Origin: Agromyces aureus
GTDB taxonomy: Bacteria; Actinomycetota; Actinomycetes; Actinomycetales; Microbacteriaceae
Direction of reading: 5' to 3'
Length of the DNA: 64,000 bases
NCBI RefSeq assembly: GCF_001660485.1
Contig: NZ_CP013979.1
Location: forward strand, 1 to 64,000
The notes under the pieces are model-generated. The model had not been told where the DNA came from. It was given only the letters and a program-made list of their open reading frames with translations, and did no database searches. A program made the position numbers and the translations under genes. Shown one piece after another: positions 13,092 to 21,069 of the stretch. Numbering within the stretch: position 1 is the first letter of the stretch; the number at the start of each line of letters is the position of its first letter.

Positions 13092-13955
13092 GTGACGGAT
13101 GCCGGCGCGGATCGCGCGAACTTCTGCTACCGGCATCCAGACCGTCAGAGCTTCGTGCTCTGCCAGCGCTGCGGGCGCACGGTGTGCGGTGAATGCCAGA
13201 CACCTGCGCCCGTCGGCGTGATCTGCCCCGAGTGCATGCGCGAGCAGCGCGCCTCGGCGCCGCGCACCAAGCCGGCGGTGGTCACCAGGTTCCGTTCGGC
13301 CGCTGATCGCGGCGCACCCGTGGTGACGTATGCCTTGATCGGCATCACCGCCCTCGTGTACCTGCTGCAGTGGATTCCGGGCCTCGGCGTGACGAACGCG
13401 CTGTTCTTCAGCCCGGTGTTCATGACCGAGGTCTTCCCCGAGCCGTGGCGTGCCCTGACATCGGTGTTCCTGCACTCGACGTCGCTGTTCTTCCACATCC
13501 TGCTGAACATGTACACGCTCTGGATCTTCGGGCGACTGCTCGAACCGATGCTCGGCCGCGGACGATTCCTCGCCCTGTACCTGATCAGCGGCCTGGCCGG
13601 CTCGATCGGCGTCGTGGTGTTCGCCGCACCCGGTTCGCAGGTTCTGGGCGCATCGGGCGCCATCTTCGGCCTCATGGGGGCGTTCGTCGTCATCCAGCGG
13701 CGGCTGGGCGGCAACATGACGCAGCTCTACATCCTGCTGGCCATCAACCTCGCGATCGGGTTCATCCCCGGTGCGAACATCTCTTGGCAGGCGCACCTCG
13801 GCGGCCTGATCGGCGGAGCGCTCGTGGGCCTCATCCTCCTCGAGACGAGGGCCCGTGCGCGCCTCGGCGTCCAGATCGGCCTGCTGATCGGACTGAGCGT
13901 GCTCCTGCTGGTGATCGGATGGCTTGTGGCGACGTGGAAGATCGGCGCCTTCTAG
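13092..13955 (+). CDS. Rhomboid family intramembrane serine protease with zinc-finger N-terminus
   Basis: Rhomboids cleave transmembrane helices. The 287-residue protein starts at GTG 13092, seven bases after ppiA. Residues 10-55 form a B-box-like zinc finger (Cys/His pairs in CYRHPDRQ, CQRCGRTVCGEC and CPEC). The rhomboid domain has at least six membrane helices, the catalytic Ser in GASGAIFGLMG and the catalytic His in AHLGGLIGG, plus the HILLNM loop signature. This zinc-finger-rhomboid fusion is widespread in actinobacteria; the substrate is unknown. Spacing suggests co-transcription with ppiA. Confidence 0.95.
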   Translation: MTDAGADRANFCYRHPDRQSFVLCQRCGRTVCGECQTPAPVGVICPECMREQRASAPRTKPAVVTRFRSAADRGAPVVTYALIGITALVYLLQWIPGLGVTNALFFSPVFMTEVFPEPWRALTSVFLHSTSLFFHILLNMYTLWIFGRLLEPMLGRGRFLALYLISGLAGSIGVVVFAAPGSQVLGASGAIFGLMGAFVVIQRRLGGNMTQLYILLAINLAIGFIPGANISWQAHLGGLIGGALVGLILLETRARARLGVQIGLLIGLSVLLLVIGWLVATWKIGAF

Positions 13956-14003
13956 TTATCCACACCTCCCTCCACAACTGGGGAGAGAGTTACACCCGTG
14001 TAA
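13956..14003. promoter_or_regulatory. Consensus DnaA box plus palindrome between rhomboid gene and crgA
   Basis: Directly after the rhomboid stop lies a perfect TTATCCACA (13956-13964), then TCCACAAC, and a perfect inverted repeat TTACAC-cc-GTGTAA (13990-14003). The box matches the consensus better than any copy in oriC. The palindrome has the form of a dimeric repressor site; the protein that would bind it is unknown. Confidence 0.5.
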
Positions 14004-14046
14004 TTGCGGTGCGTTCCGGCCCGTGAGCCGGCTTGCGGGCGCACAA

Positions 14047-14073
14047 AACGGGCGGATGCCGCATCCGCCCGTT
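14047..14073. terminator. Convergent hairpin terminator (rhomboid / crgA)
   Basis: A perfect 12-base stem AACGGGCGGATG / CATCCGCCCGTT with a three-base loop, placed between the convergent rhomboid and crgA genes. Confidence 0.85.
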
Positions 14074-14112
14074 CCGGTCGTTCAGTGGAGCCGGCTCAGC
14101 CAGTGGAGCCGC

Positions 14113-14352
14113 TCAGCGCCAGCGCGTCGTCATCAGGAAGCCGACGAATGCGATGCCGAACCCGATGAGGATGTTCCACGAACCGAGGTCTGCGATGGGC
14201 AGCTTGCCCTGGCTCACGTAGAAGACGATGATCCAGGCGAGTCCGAGCAGCATGAAGCCGAACATGACGGGCTTGAACCAGACCGGGTTGGGCGCTTCTT
14301 CGCCGCTCGCCTGTTCCGCTCGCGCGGGCTTCGTTGATTTCGTACGTGCCAT
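14113..14352 (-). CDS. crgA: Cell division protein CrgA
   Basis: CrgA is a small actinobacterial membrane protein that joins the division machinery and interacts with FtsZ, FtsI and Wag31 in species where it has been studied. This 79-residue copy (ATG 14352) has a charged N-terminal tail, the family motif NPVWFKPVMFGFMLLGLAWI and a second helix ending in TTRWR, so two transmembrane spans with a short polar loop. Length and location upstream of the sortase/PknB region are typical. Confidence 0.97.
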   Translation of the reverse strand: MARTKSTKPARAEQASGEEAPNPVWFKPVMFGFMLLGLAWIIVFYVSQGKLPIADLGSWNILIGFGIAFVGFLMTTRWR

Positions 14353-14423
14353 GCGGGCGATTCTATCCGAGGGAACGCACGACTCACAGCCACGCCTCCT
14401 CACGGCCGAATAGAATCGTCCTC

Positions 14424-15248
14424 ATGTCCGAGTCGCCGCCCGAAGGCCGCCGTCGAGACCGGGGGCGCCGGAGCGCCGCGGCCGACGGCGCCAAGCCTCG
14501 GCCTCGGGTCAGCGTCGTCGGCGTCTTCGGCGAGTTGCTCCTCACCGCGGGCGCCTTGATCCTGCTGTTCCTCGGTTGGCAGCTGTGGTGGAACGACGCG
14601 ATCATGGCGGGCCAGCAGTCCGCCGCGGCATCCTCCCAGAGCTCCGAGTGGATCGAGCAGGCGCGCGCCGCCCAGGGCGATCAGCCCGCCCCCGATCCAG
14701 CGTCCTACGGCGAACCGCTCGTCGGGCCGGCCGAGTATCCCAACGGCGAGGCCTTCGCCGTCATGTACGTGCCCAGGTTCGATACGCCCGACACCCACGA
14801 CTCCGTGCGCCAGATCGCCGAGGGGTACGGGCTCGACGTGTTGAACAGCTTCGAGACCGGCGTCGGGCACTATCCCGGAACGCAGATGCCCGGGCAAGTC
14901 GGCAACTTCGCGATCGCGTCGCACCGCAGCGCCTATGGTGGCGGCATGCACGAGATCGAGCAGTTCCAGCTCGGCGACCCGATCTACATCCAGACGAAGG
15001 ACGGCTGGTACACCTACCGGTTCCGCGACTTCGAGTACGTCACGCCCGCCACGGTCGACGTGCTGGCAGCGGTGCCGCACCACCCCGAGATCGCGCCGAC
15101 CGATCGCATCATCACGCTGACCACGTGCAACCCGCTCTACTCGACGGCCGAGCGCCTCGTCGCGTACGGCGTGCTCGACTCGTGGCAGCCCGCATCCGCC
15201 GGTCCGCCGGCCGAGATCGCCGACATCGTCGCGAGCTGGGGGTCCTGA
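14424..15248 (+). CDS. Class E sortase
   Basis: Sortases attach proteins to the cell wall by transpeptidation; class E enzymes are the housekeeping type in many high-GC Gram-positives, usually recognising LAxTG-like motifs. The 274-residue protein has a cytoplasmic basic tail, one transmembrane anchor (about residues 31-56), and an extracellular catalytic domain with His in ASHRSAYG (about 167), Cys in TLTTCNPL (235) and the catalytic Arg in ERLVAYGVL. No sortase substrate is visible next to it. It is followed by a tiny membrane protein and the amidotransferase gene, probably as one transcript. Confidence 0.95.
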   Translation: MSESPPEGRRRDRGRRSAAADGAKPRPRVSVVGVFGELLLTAGALILLFLGWQLWWNDAIMAGQQSAAASSQSSEWIEQARAAQGDQPAPDPASYGEPLVGPAEYPNGEAFAVMYVPRFDTPDTHDSVRQIAEGYGLDVLNSFETGVGHYPGTQMPGQVGNFAIASHRSAYGGGMHEIEQFQLGDPIYIQTKDGWYTYRFRDFEYVTPATVDVLAAVPHHPEIAPTDRIITLTTCNPLYSTAERLVAYGVLDSWQPASAGPPAEIADIVASWGS

Positions 15249-15249
15249 G

Positions 15250-15408
15250 TTGTACGGAGCACTGTGGCGGGTCCTGCCCGGACCCATCTGGCTGCGCGTC
15301 ATCCTCCTGCTGCTGCTCATCGCGGCCGCGGTCTACGCCCTCTTCACGTGGGTGTTCCCCTGGGTCGACGGCATCGTCAACCCGATCGACGTCACGGTGG
15401 ACCAATGA
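15250..15408 (+). CDS. Small single-span membrane protein (52 aa)
   Basis: A short TTG-started frame directly after the sortase stop, overlapping the next gene by four bases (ATGA). The product is MYGALWRVLPGPIWLRVI..., one long hydrophobic helix (about residues 15-38) followed by VFPWVDGIVNP. A tiny protein of this type commonly lies between the sortase and the glutamine amidotransferase in Microbacteriaceae. The tight packing on both sides is the main support; the function is unknown. Confidence 0.72.
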   Translation: MYGALWRVLPGPIWLRVILLLLLIAAAVYALFTWVFPWVDGIVNPIDVTVDQ

Positions 15409-16046
15409 CCCGAATCCTCGTCATCGACAACTACGACAGCTTCGTCTACACGCTGAACGGCTACCTGCAGGAGCTCGGCGCCGAGACCGAGGTGCTTCGC
15501 AACGACGCCTTCCCCGAATCCGAGGTGGCCGCGCGTCTCGCCGAGTACGACGCGGTGCTGCTCTCGCCGGGGCCCGGCAAGCCGTCGGATGCCGGCGTCT
15601 CCATCCCCTTCGTGCGCGCTGCGCTGGCGTCGGGCACCCCGCTGCTCGGGGTCTGCCTCGGGCACCAGGCGATCGCCGAGGCGTTCGGGGGTGTCGTGAC
15701 GAACGCCGAAGAGCTCATGCACGGGAAGACCTCGAGCATCGCGCACGACGACAGCGACTTCTACGAGGGCGTTCCCCAGCCGTTCACGGCCACGCGGTAC
15801 CACTCGCTCGCCGTCGTGGACGGCACGCTGCCCGACGAGCTCGCCGTGACCAGCCGAACGCAGGGCGGCGTGATCATGGGACTGCGCCACGTGGATGCGC
15901 CGATCTACGGTGTGCAGTTCCATCCCGAGTCGGTGCTCACCGAGGGCGGATACCGCATGCTCGGCAACTGGCTCGCCGTCGCGGGCCTGGCTGACGCACC
16001 GGCACTCGCCGCCGGACTCAACCCGCTGCTGCGCACCGTCGACTGA
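15405..16046 (+). CDS. Anthranilate/aminodeoxychorismate synthase glutamine amidotransferase subunit
   Basis: This class I glutamine amidotransferase releases ammonia from glutamine for a chorismate-using partner, either anthranilate synthase (tryptophan) or aminodeoxychorismate synthase (folate). The 213 residues show the oxyanion motif LLSPGPGKPSDAG, the nucleophile in GVCLGHQAIAEAFGG (Cys near residue 84) and the His/Glu pair in QFHPESVLTEGG. It stands beside the pknB cluster without trp genes, which in actinobacteria favours the stand-alone pabA/trpG type used by both pathways. The ATG overlaps the stop of the preceding small gene. Confidence 0.93.
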   Translation: MTRILVIDNYDSFVYTLNGYLQELGAETEVLRNDAFPESEVAARLAEYDAVLLSPGPGKPSDAGVSIPFVRAALASGTPLLGVCLGHQAIAEAFGGVVTNAEELMHGKTSSIAHDDSDFYEGVPQPFTATRYHSLAVVDGTLPDELAVTSRTQGGVIMGLRHVDAPIYGVQFHPESVLTEGGYRMLGNWLAVAGLADAPALAAGLNPLLRTVD

Positions 16047-16115
16047 ACGGCGCCGCCACCGCCGGCGATCCGGCGGCCGGGGCGACCTGCGCCGTCGGCG
16101 ATGCAGTGCTGCGGC

Positions 16116-17810
16116 TCAGCCCGCGCAGTACGTGAGTTCGACCGAGGAGCGCTGAGGCACATCGCCGGGCGCCAGAGACTGGTACGTGACCGGCGAGCCC
16201 GGCTCGGCCTTGCAGCCCGGGTCGGGCTTGGGAACCGCCGTCAGCTGCAGGTTCTCGGCGGTGAGCAGCGACGAGGCCGCCTCGAGCGTCTGCTCGGTGA
16301 GGTCGGGCAGTGTCACCATGCCGTTCGAGATGCGGAAGTTGACGGTCGCGCCGGCCTCGACGGACGTGCCGGCCTCGGGGTCCGTGCCGAGCACCACATC
16401 GGCGGCCACGGTCGGTGAGGTCACTCGCGTCTCGGAGCCGGGAACGAGACCGGCCCCGGTGATCGTCGCCTTCGCTTGATCGAGGGCGGCGTTGCGCACG
16501 TCTGGAACCGCGACCGCCTCGCGCCCGGCCGAGACGTAGAGCGTGATCGGCGTGTTCGCGTCGACGATCTCGCCGGCCGCAGGGTCGGAGCGGATCACGT
16601 TGCCTGCCGCCACGTCGGCACTCGTCTCATCGATGCGGGAGGCGGAGAGGCCCAACTCCTGCAACTGCTCGACGGCGGCCTCGTAGGTGGTGTCGACGAA
16701 GGCGGGCACCTCGCGCGCGTTGGAGGGCACCTCGACCGTGGGCTGCAGGTTGAACGCCCAGTACATGACGGCGATCACGATGACGATCACGCCGATGATG
16801 CCTGACCAGATCCAGATCGCCGGAGGACGGCGCTGCGTGCGCGTCATCGTCTCGTCTTCGGTGAGCTGGCGCAGCGCCAGCTCGGAGGTCGAGAGCGAGC
16901 CGGTGGGGGCGCCGAACAGCATGGTCGACTCGTCGGGTCGCTGATGCACCGGAACACGACCGGATGCCGCGGTGTCGATGTCCGCACGGAACTCGGCCGC
17001 AGTCTGGTACCGGCCCTCGCGGGTCTTCACGAGCGCGTGGACGACGACGGCGTCGAGTGCGGGGGAGACCTTGGGGTTGATGACGCTCGGCTTGACCGGA
17101 CGCTCGCTCACGTGCTGATAGGCGACCGCGACGGGCGTGTCGCCACGGAACGGCGGACGACCCGTCAGCATCTCGAAGAGCACCACACCGGTCGAGTACA
17201 GGTCGGTTCGGGCGTCGACGGTCTCGCCCTTCGCCTGCTCGGGCGAGAAGTACGACGCCGTGCCGAGGATGGCCGTCGTCTGGGCCACGGTGGTCGACGA
17301 GTCGGACACCGCCCGCGCGATGCCGAAGTCCATGACCTTCACCTGGCCGGTGGTCGTGATCATGATGTTTCCGGGCTTGATGTCGCGGTGCACGACGCCG
17401 GCACGGTGGGAGTACTCGAGTGCGGTGAGCACACCGTCGATCACGCGCACGGCGGCGGCCGGCTCGAGCGGGCCGTCGTGGATGATGTCCTTGAGCAGGC
17501 GACCTTCGACGAACTCCATGACGATGAACGGGAGCTGCACCTCGTGGCCCGAGGCATCCGTGACGGTCTCTTCGCCGGCGTCGAAGACGCGCACGATCGT
17601 CGGGTGCGCCATGCGCGCGGCGGACTGCGCCTCCTGGCGGAAGCGCATGCGGAACGCAGGGTCGGTCGCGAGCTGGGGCTTGAGGAGCTTGATCGCGACC
17701 TGGCGGCCGAGCCGGGTGTCCTGACCGACGTGGACGTCGGACATGCCGCCGCGACCGATGAGCTGACCGACGCGATAGCGCCCGGCGAGAATCTGTCCGT
17801 CGTCAGTCAC
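16116..17810 (-). CDS. pknB: PASTA-domain serine/threonine kinase, PknB type
   Basis: This membrane kinase senses cell-wall fragments or lipid II through extracellular PASTA domains and controls growth and division. The 564-residue protein (GTG 17810) has a Hanks kinase domain with Gly-rich loop IGRGGMSDV, catalytic Lys41, HRDIKPGN at 141-148 and DFGIA at 161-165, a juxtamembrane segment, one transmembrane helix (331-353) and three PASTA repeats to the end. Mycobacterial PknB has four, so this is a shorter version. It is the last gene of the leftward cluster and is separated from the PknA-like gene by a hairpin. Confidence 0.96.
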   Translation of the reverse strand: MTDDGQILAGRYRVGQLIGRGGMSDVHVGQDTRLGRQVAIKLLKPQLATDPAFRMRFRQEAQSAARMAHPTIVRVFDAGEETVTDASGHEVQLPFIVMEFVEGRLLKDIIHDGPLEPAAAVRVIDGVLTALEYSHRAGVVHRDIKPGNIMITTTGQVKVMDFGIARAVSDSSTTVAQTTAILGTASYFSPEQAKGETVDARTDLYSTGVVLFEMLTGRPPFRGDTPVAVAYQHVSERPVKPSVINPKVSPALDAVVVHALVKTREGRYQTAAEFRADIDTAASGRVPVHQRPDESTMLFGAPTGSLSTSELALRQLTEDETMTRTQRRPPAIWIWSGIIGVIVIVIAVMYWAFNLQPTVEVPSNAREVPAFVDTTYEAAVEQLQELGLSASRIDETSADVAAGNVIRSDPAAGEIVDANTPITLYVSAGREAVAVPDVRNAALDQAKATITGAGLVPGSETRVTSPTVAADVVLGTDPEAGTSVEAGATVNFRISNGMVTLPDLTEQTLEAASSLLTAENLQLTAVPKPDPGCKAEPGSPVTYQSLAPGDVPQRSSVELTYCAG

Positions 17811-17852
17811 GTGCCGTCGATCCCTCTCATGTGTCGCGATTGGTGGTGTGAT

Positions 17853-17883
17853 GCGCGGCTGCCTCGGGTCGAGGCAGCCGCGC
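17853..17883 (-). terminator. 13-base hairpin between the PknA-like and PknB genes
   Basis: A perfect stem GCGCGGCTGCCTC / GAGGCAGCCGCGC around GGGTC, in the 89-base gap between the two kinase genes. It has no U-run, so it may be a partial terminator or an RNA processing/stability element that uncouples pknB from the genes before it. Confidence 0.6.
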
Positions 17884-17899
17884 GATGATGATTCGGTGC

Positions 17900-19618
17900 C
17901 TAGCCGCCTGAGGTGTTCGTCGCGGGCGGGGCTCCGGCGATGGTCACGGTCGCCGCGGGCGAGGCATCCGAGCTCAGCGCTCCACAGAAGTAGAGGTAGC
18001 TGACCTGGATGGTCTCGCCTGCCTTGGCGTCGGCGTTCGCCGTGATCGTCACGTTCGTCGCGTCGGCGCCGAGCGGGGGAGCAGCCGCGGCCGGTCCTTC
18101 GACGTTCACCTGGTAGCCCGAGCGAGTCTGACCGGCGGGGCACTGCGCGGCCGACCAGGAGACCTGGATCGAGCCGCCGGCGGTGACCGTGGCCGGCGAG
18201 ACCGTGGGTGCCGAGCCGGGCGCCGAGGGGGTCTCGGGTGCCGCGTAGAACGTGACCGTGACCTGGCTGCCGATCGGAACCGGTCCGGTCGGGTTCACCT
18301 CGTAGACGATGCCGGTGCCCGACGGATCTGCGGCGGGCTTGCCCTCGACGCCGTTCGCGACCATGCCGAGCTCGCCGAGCTTGGCGCGCGCGTCGTCGAC
18401 CGAGAGGCCAACGAAATCGGCGGCGGTGATCTGCGCGGTGGTGGGCGCCGCCGAGGTCGGCGGGGCGGAGCTCGGCGGCGCGCTGCGCGAGGCACTCGCC
18501 GTCGTGCTCGCAGGGGTCTTCTCGCCGCCGCCGCCGCCGTTCACCGCGAGCGCGATGATCGTGCCGATCAGCACGATCGCCAGCACGGCGATCAGCACGA
18601 TGAGCGGCCAGGTCCACGGGTTGCGCTTCTTCTCCTCGGTCGCCTCTTCGGCTTCCTCGGTGGCGACCGCACCTGCCCCAGCGGCGCCGAGCACCGTGGT
18701 GGCGGCCGTCGCGCCCTGCTGCGGCATGAGCATGGTCGCCGCGGTCGCGCCGCCGGCGAGGCCGAGCACCGCCGGCACGGCGACGGCGGCACCCTGAACG
18801 TCGCCTCGACGCAGCGCAGAGGCAGCTCGGGCCAGGTGCGCCGCGGTCGGGGGCCGCTCGGCGGGGTTCTTCGCGATGCACGCGTAGACGAGGTTGCGCA
18901 CCGGCTCGGAGACCGTGACCGGAAGGTCGGGCGGCGTCTCGTTGATCTGCGCCATCGCGATCGCGACCTGCGACTCGCCCGTGAACGGGCGACGGCCGGC
19001 GAGGGCCTCGTAGGCGACGATGCCGAGCGAGTAGATGTCGGTCGTCGGCGAGGCCGGGTGACCGGAGGCCTGCTCGGGCGAGAGGTACTGCACGGTGCCC
19101 ATGACCTGGCCGGTCGCCGTGAGCGGCACCTGGTCGGCGATGCGCGCGATGCCGAAGTCGGTGATCTTGACGCGACCGTCGGGTGTGATGAGCAGGTTGC
19201 CGGGCTTGATGTCGCGGTGCACGAGCCCCGCCGCGTGCGCGGCCTGCAGGGCGTTCGCCGTCTGCGCGACGATGTCGAGCACCTTGTCGGTCGAGAGCAC
19301 GTGTTCCCGCTCGAGGATCGTCGACAGCGCCTCGCCGGGCACGAGTTCCATGACGAGGTAGGCGCTGCCCTCCTCTTCGCCGTAGTCGAAGACATTGGCG
19401 ATGCCCTCGTGGTTGACGAGCGCGGCGTGGCGGGCCTCGGCGCGGAAGCGCTCCAGGAAGCCCGGGTCGCCGAGGTACTCGTCTTTCAAGATCTTGATCG
19501 CGACCTGTCGGCCGATGACGAGGTCGGTGGCTTGCCACACCTCGCCCATCCCGCCGATCGCGATGCGGGATTGCAGTTCGTAGCGCCCCCCGAAGGTGAG
19601 CCCTGCGCTCGGTCTCAT
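17900..19618 (-). CDS. pknA: Serine/threonine kinase, PknA type, with PASTA and Ig-like extracellular region
   Basis: The kinase partner of PknB in the division cluster. The 572 residues comprise a kinase domain (Gly-rich IGGMGEV, Lys42, HRDIKPGN at 134-141, DFGIA at 154-158), an Ala-rich and Glu-rich linker, a transmembrane helix at about 336-360, an Ala/Ser/Pro-rich stalk, a single PASTA-like domain (about 399-458), and a beta-rich Ig/Fn3-like domain (about 470-560) with two Cys (493 and 545) that could form a disulfide. Mycobacterial PknA lacks the PASTA and Ig-like parts. The start ATG overlaps the transpeptidase stop (ATGA). Substrates are unknown. Confidence 0.94.
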   Translation of the reverse strand: MRPSAGLTFGGRYELQSRIAIGGMGEVWQATDLVIGRQVAIKILKDEYLGDPGFLERFRAEARHAALVNHEGIANVFDYGEEEGSAYLVMELVPGEALSTILEREHVLSTDKVLDIVAQTANALQAAHAAGLVHRDIKPGNLLITPDGRVKITDFGIARIADQVPLTATGQVMGTVQYLSPEQASGHPASPTTDIYSLGIVAYEALAGRRPFTGESQVAIAMAQINETPPDLPVTVSEPVRNLVYACIAKNPAERPPTAAHLARAASALRRGDVQGAAVAVPAVLGLAGGATAATMLMPQQGATAATTVLGAAGAGAVATEEAEEATEEKKRNPWTWPLIVLIAVLAIVLIGTIIALAVNGGGGGEKTPASTTASASRSAPPSSAPPTSAAPTTAQITAADFVGLSVDDARAKLGELGMVANGVEGKPAADPSGTGIVYEVNPTGPVPIGSQVTVTFYAAPETPSAPGSAPTVSPATVTAGGSIQVSWSAAQCPAGQTRSGYQVNVEGPAAAAPPLGADATNVTITANADAKAGETIQVSYLYFCGALSSDASPAATVTIAGAPPATNTSGG

Positions 19619-21069
19619 TTGTTCAGCACCGCCTCTAGTACCTGCTTTGCGATGGGTGCGGCGATGAGATTGCCGTACCCCTCCTGACCAAGTCCCCCGC
19701 CATCCTCCACGAGTACCGTGATCGCATACTGAGGGTTGTCTGCGGGGGCAAAACCGGTGAACCACAAGGTGTAAGGGTCATCCTCGCCGTTCTCCGCTGT
19801 ACCCGTCTTACCGGCCACGCTGACGCCGTCTATTCTTGCATTACTCGCGGCCCCGGATTCGACGCCGTTCACCATCATCTGGGTCATGGTCTTGGCGGTA
19901 TCCTCACTGATCGCGCGGCCGAATTCGGAGCCCTCGAACTCCTGCAGCGGGGTGAAGTCGGGTGCGGTGATCTGGTCGACCAGGTTCGGGTTCATCACGA
20001 TGCCGCCGTTGGCGATGGTCGCCGAGACGACGGCCATCTGCAGCGGGGTCGCCCGGACGGTGTACTGGCCGAATGCGCTGAGTGCGGTCTGCGGCTCGTC
20101 GAGGCCGCGGGGGTAGACGCTCGCCTCGGTCGTGGTGGGGATCTCGAACTCGTGGTTGAATCCGAACTTCTCGGCCTGCTCTCGGATGGCGTCGTCGCCG
20201 AGCTCCATGCCGAGTTCGGCGAACGGGATGTTGCACGAGAGGCGCAGGGCGTCGGCGAGGGTGACGGTTGCACCGCCGCCGCAGGTTCCGCCGCCGGAGT
20301 TGATCACGACCGAGTCGGTGCCGGGGAGCGTGAGCGTGCCGGGGTTCGGGAACGTGCTCTCGGGCGTGTAGCGGCCCGACTCGAGCGCGGCGGCCGTCAC
20401 GACCAGCTTGAAGACCGACCCGGGCGGGTTCATGTCGCCGCCGATCGCCCGGTTGATGAGCGGCTCGCTCGGGTCGGCGAGGAGCCCCTCGTAGGTGGCC
20501 TCGACCGCGGCGCCGTCGTGCACGACCATCGAGTTCGGGTCGAAGGTGGGCTTGGTGACCATGGCGAGGATGCGCCCGGTCGCCGGTTCGGTGACCACGA
20601 CCGAGCCCTGGTAGTCGCCGAGGGCGTCCCAGGCGGCCTGCTGGGCCACGGGGTCGATCGCGATGTCCACGGACGCGCCCATCGGGTCCTGGCCGGAGAT
20701 GAGCCGGTTGATCTTGTCGAAGAACTGGCTCGAGTCCTGCCCGCTGAGGTACTCGTTGAGCGAACTCTCGAGGCCGGTGGCCTCGCCGTTCACCGGGATG
20801 TAGCCCGTGATGCCCGCGTACAGCGGTCCGTTCGGGTAGACGCGGAGGAACTTGTAATCATCGTCGGAGGGCTGCGAGAACGCGACCGGCGTGCCGTCGA
20901 CGAGGATGGGACCGCGCTCGACCGAGAAGCTCGCGTACAGCGTGCGGGCGTTGCGAGGGTCTGCCGCGAGGTCGCCCGCCGCGAAGTACTGGATGACGGT
21001 CGTCGAGACGAACAGCGCCACGAACATCAGCAGCGAGAAGATGCTGACGCGTTTGAGTTCGCGATTCAT
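19615..21069 (-). CDS. pbpA: Penicillin-binding protein 2 type transpeptidase (PbpA)
   Basis: A class B penicillin-binding protein that cross-links peptidoglycan with the neighbouring SEDS polymerase. The 484 residues have an N-terminal membrane anchor (about 8-28), a dimerisation/pedestal region, and the transpeptidase domain with the active-site motif GSVFK (SxxK), the SCN motif in LRLSCNIPF and the KTGTAE motif. Length matches actinobacterial PbpA. It overlaps the SEDS gene before it and the PknA-like gene after it by four bases each, so all three are translationally coupled. Confidence 0.97.
   Translation of the reverse strand: MNRELKRVSIFSLLMFVALFVSTTVIQYFAAGDLAADPRNARTLYASFSVERGPILVDGTPVAFSQPSDDDYKFLRVYPNGPLYAGITGYIPVNGEATGLESSLNEYLSGQDSSQFFDKINRLISGQDPMGASVDIAIDPVAQQAAWDALGDYQGSVVVTEPATGRILAMVTKPTFDPNSMVVHDGAAVEATYEGLLADPSEPLINRAIGGDMNPPGSVFKLVVTAAALESGRYTPESTFPNPGTLTLPGTDSVVINSGGGTCGGGATVTLADALRLSCNIPFAELGMELGDDAIREQAEKFGFNHEFEIPTTTEASVYPRGLDEPQTALSAFGQYTVRATPLQMAVVSATIANGGIVMNPNLVDQITAPDFTPLQEFEGSEFGRAISEDTAKTMTQMMVNGVESGAASNARIDGVSVAGKTGTAENGEDDPYTLWFTGFAPADNPQYAITVLVEDGGGLGQEGYGNLIAAPIAKQVLEAVLNK

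Noticed and set aside
16116..19538. One frame joining both kinases
   Set aside because: It starts in an alternative frame of the PknA-like gene; only the part from 17810 down is the real PknB-like protein, separated by a hairpin.
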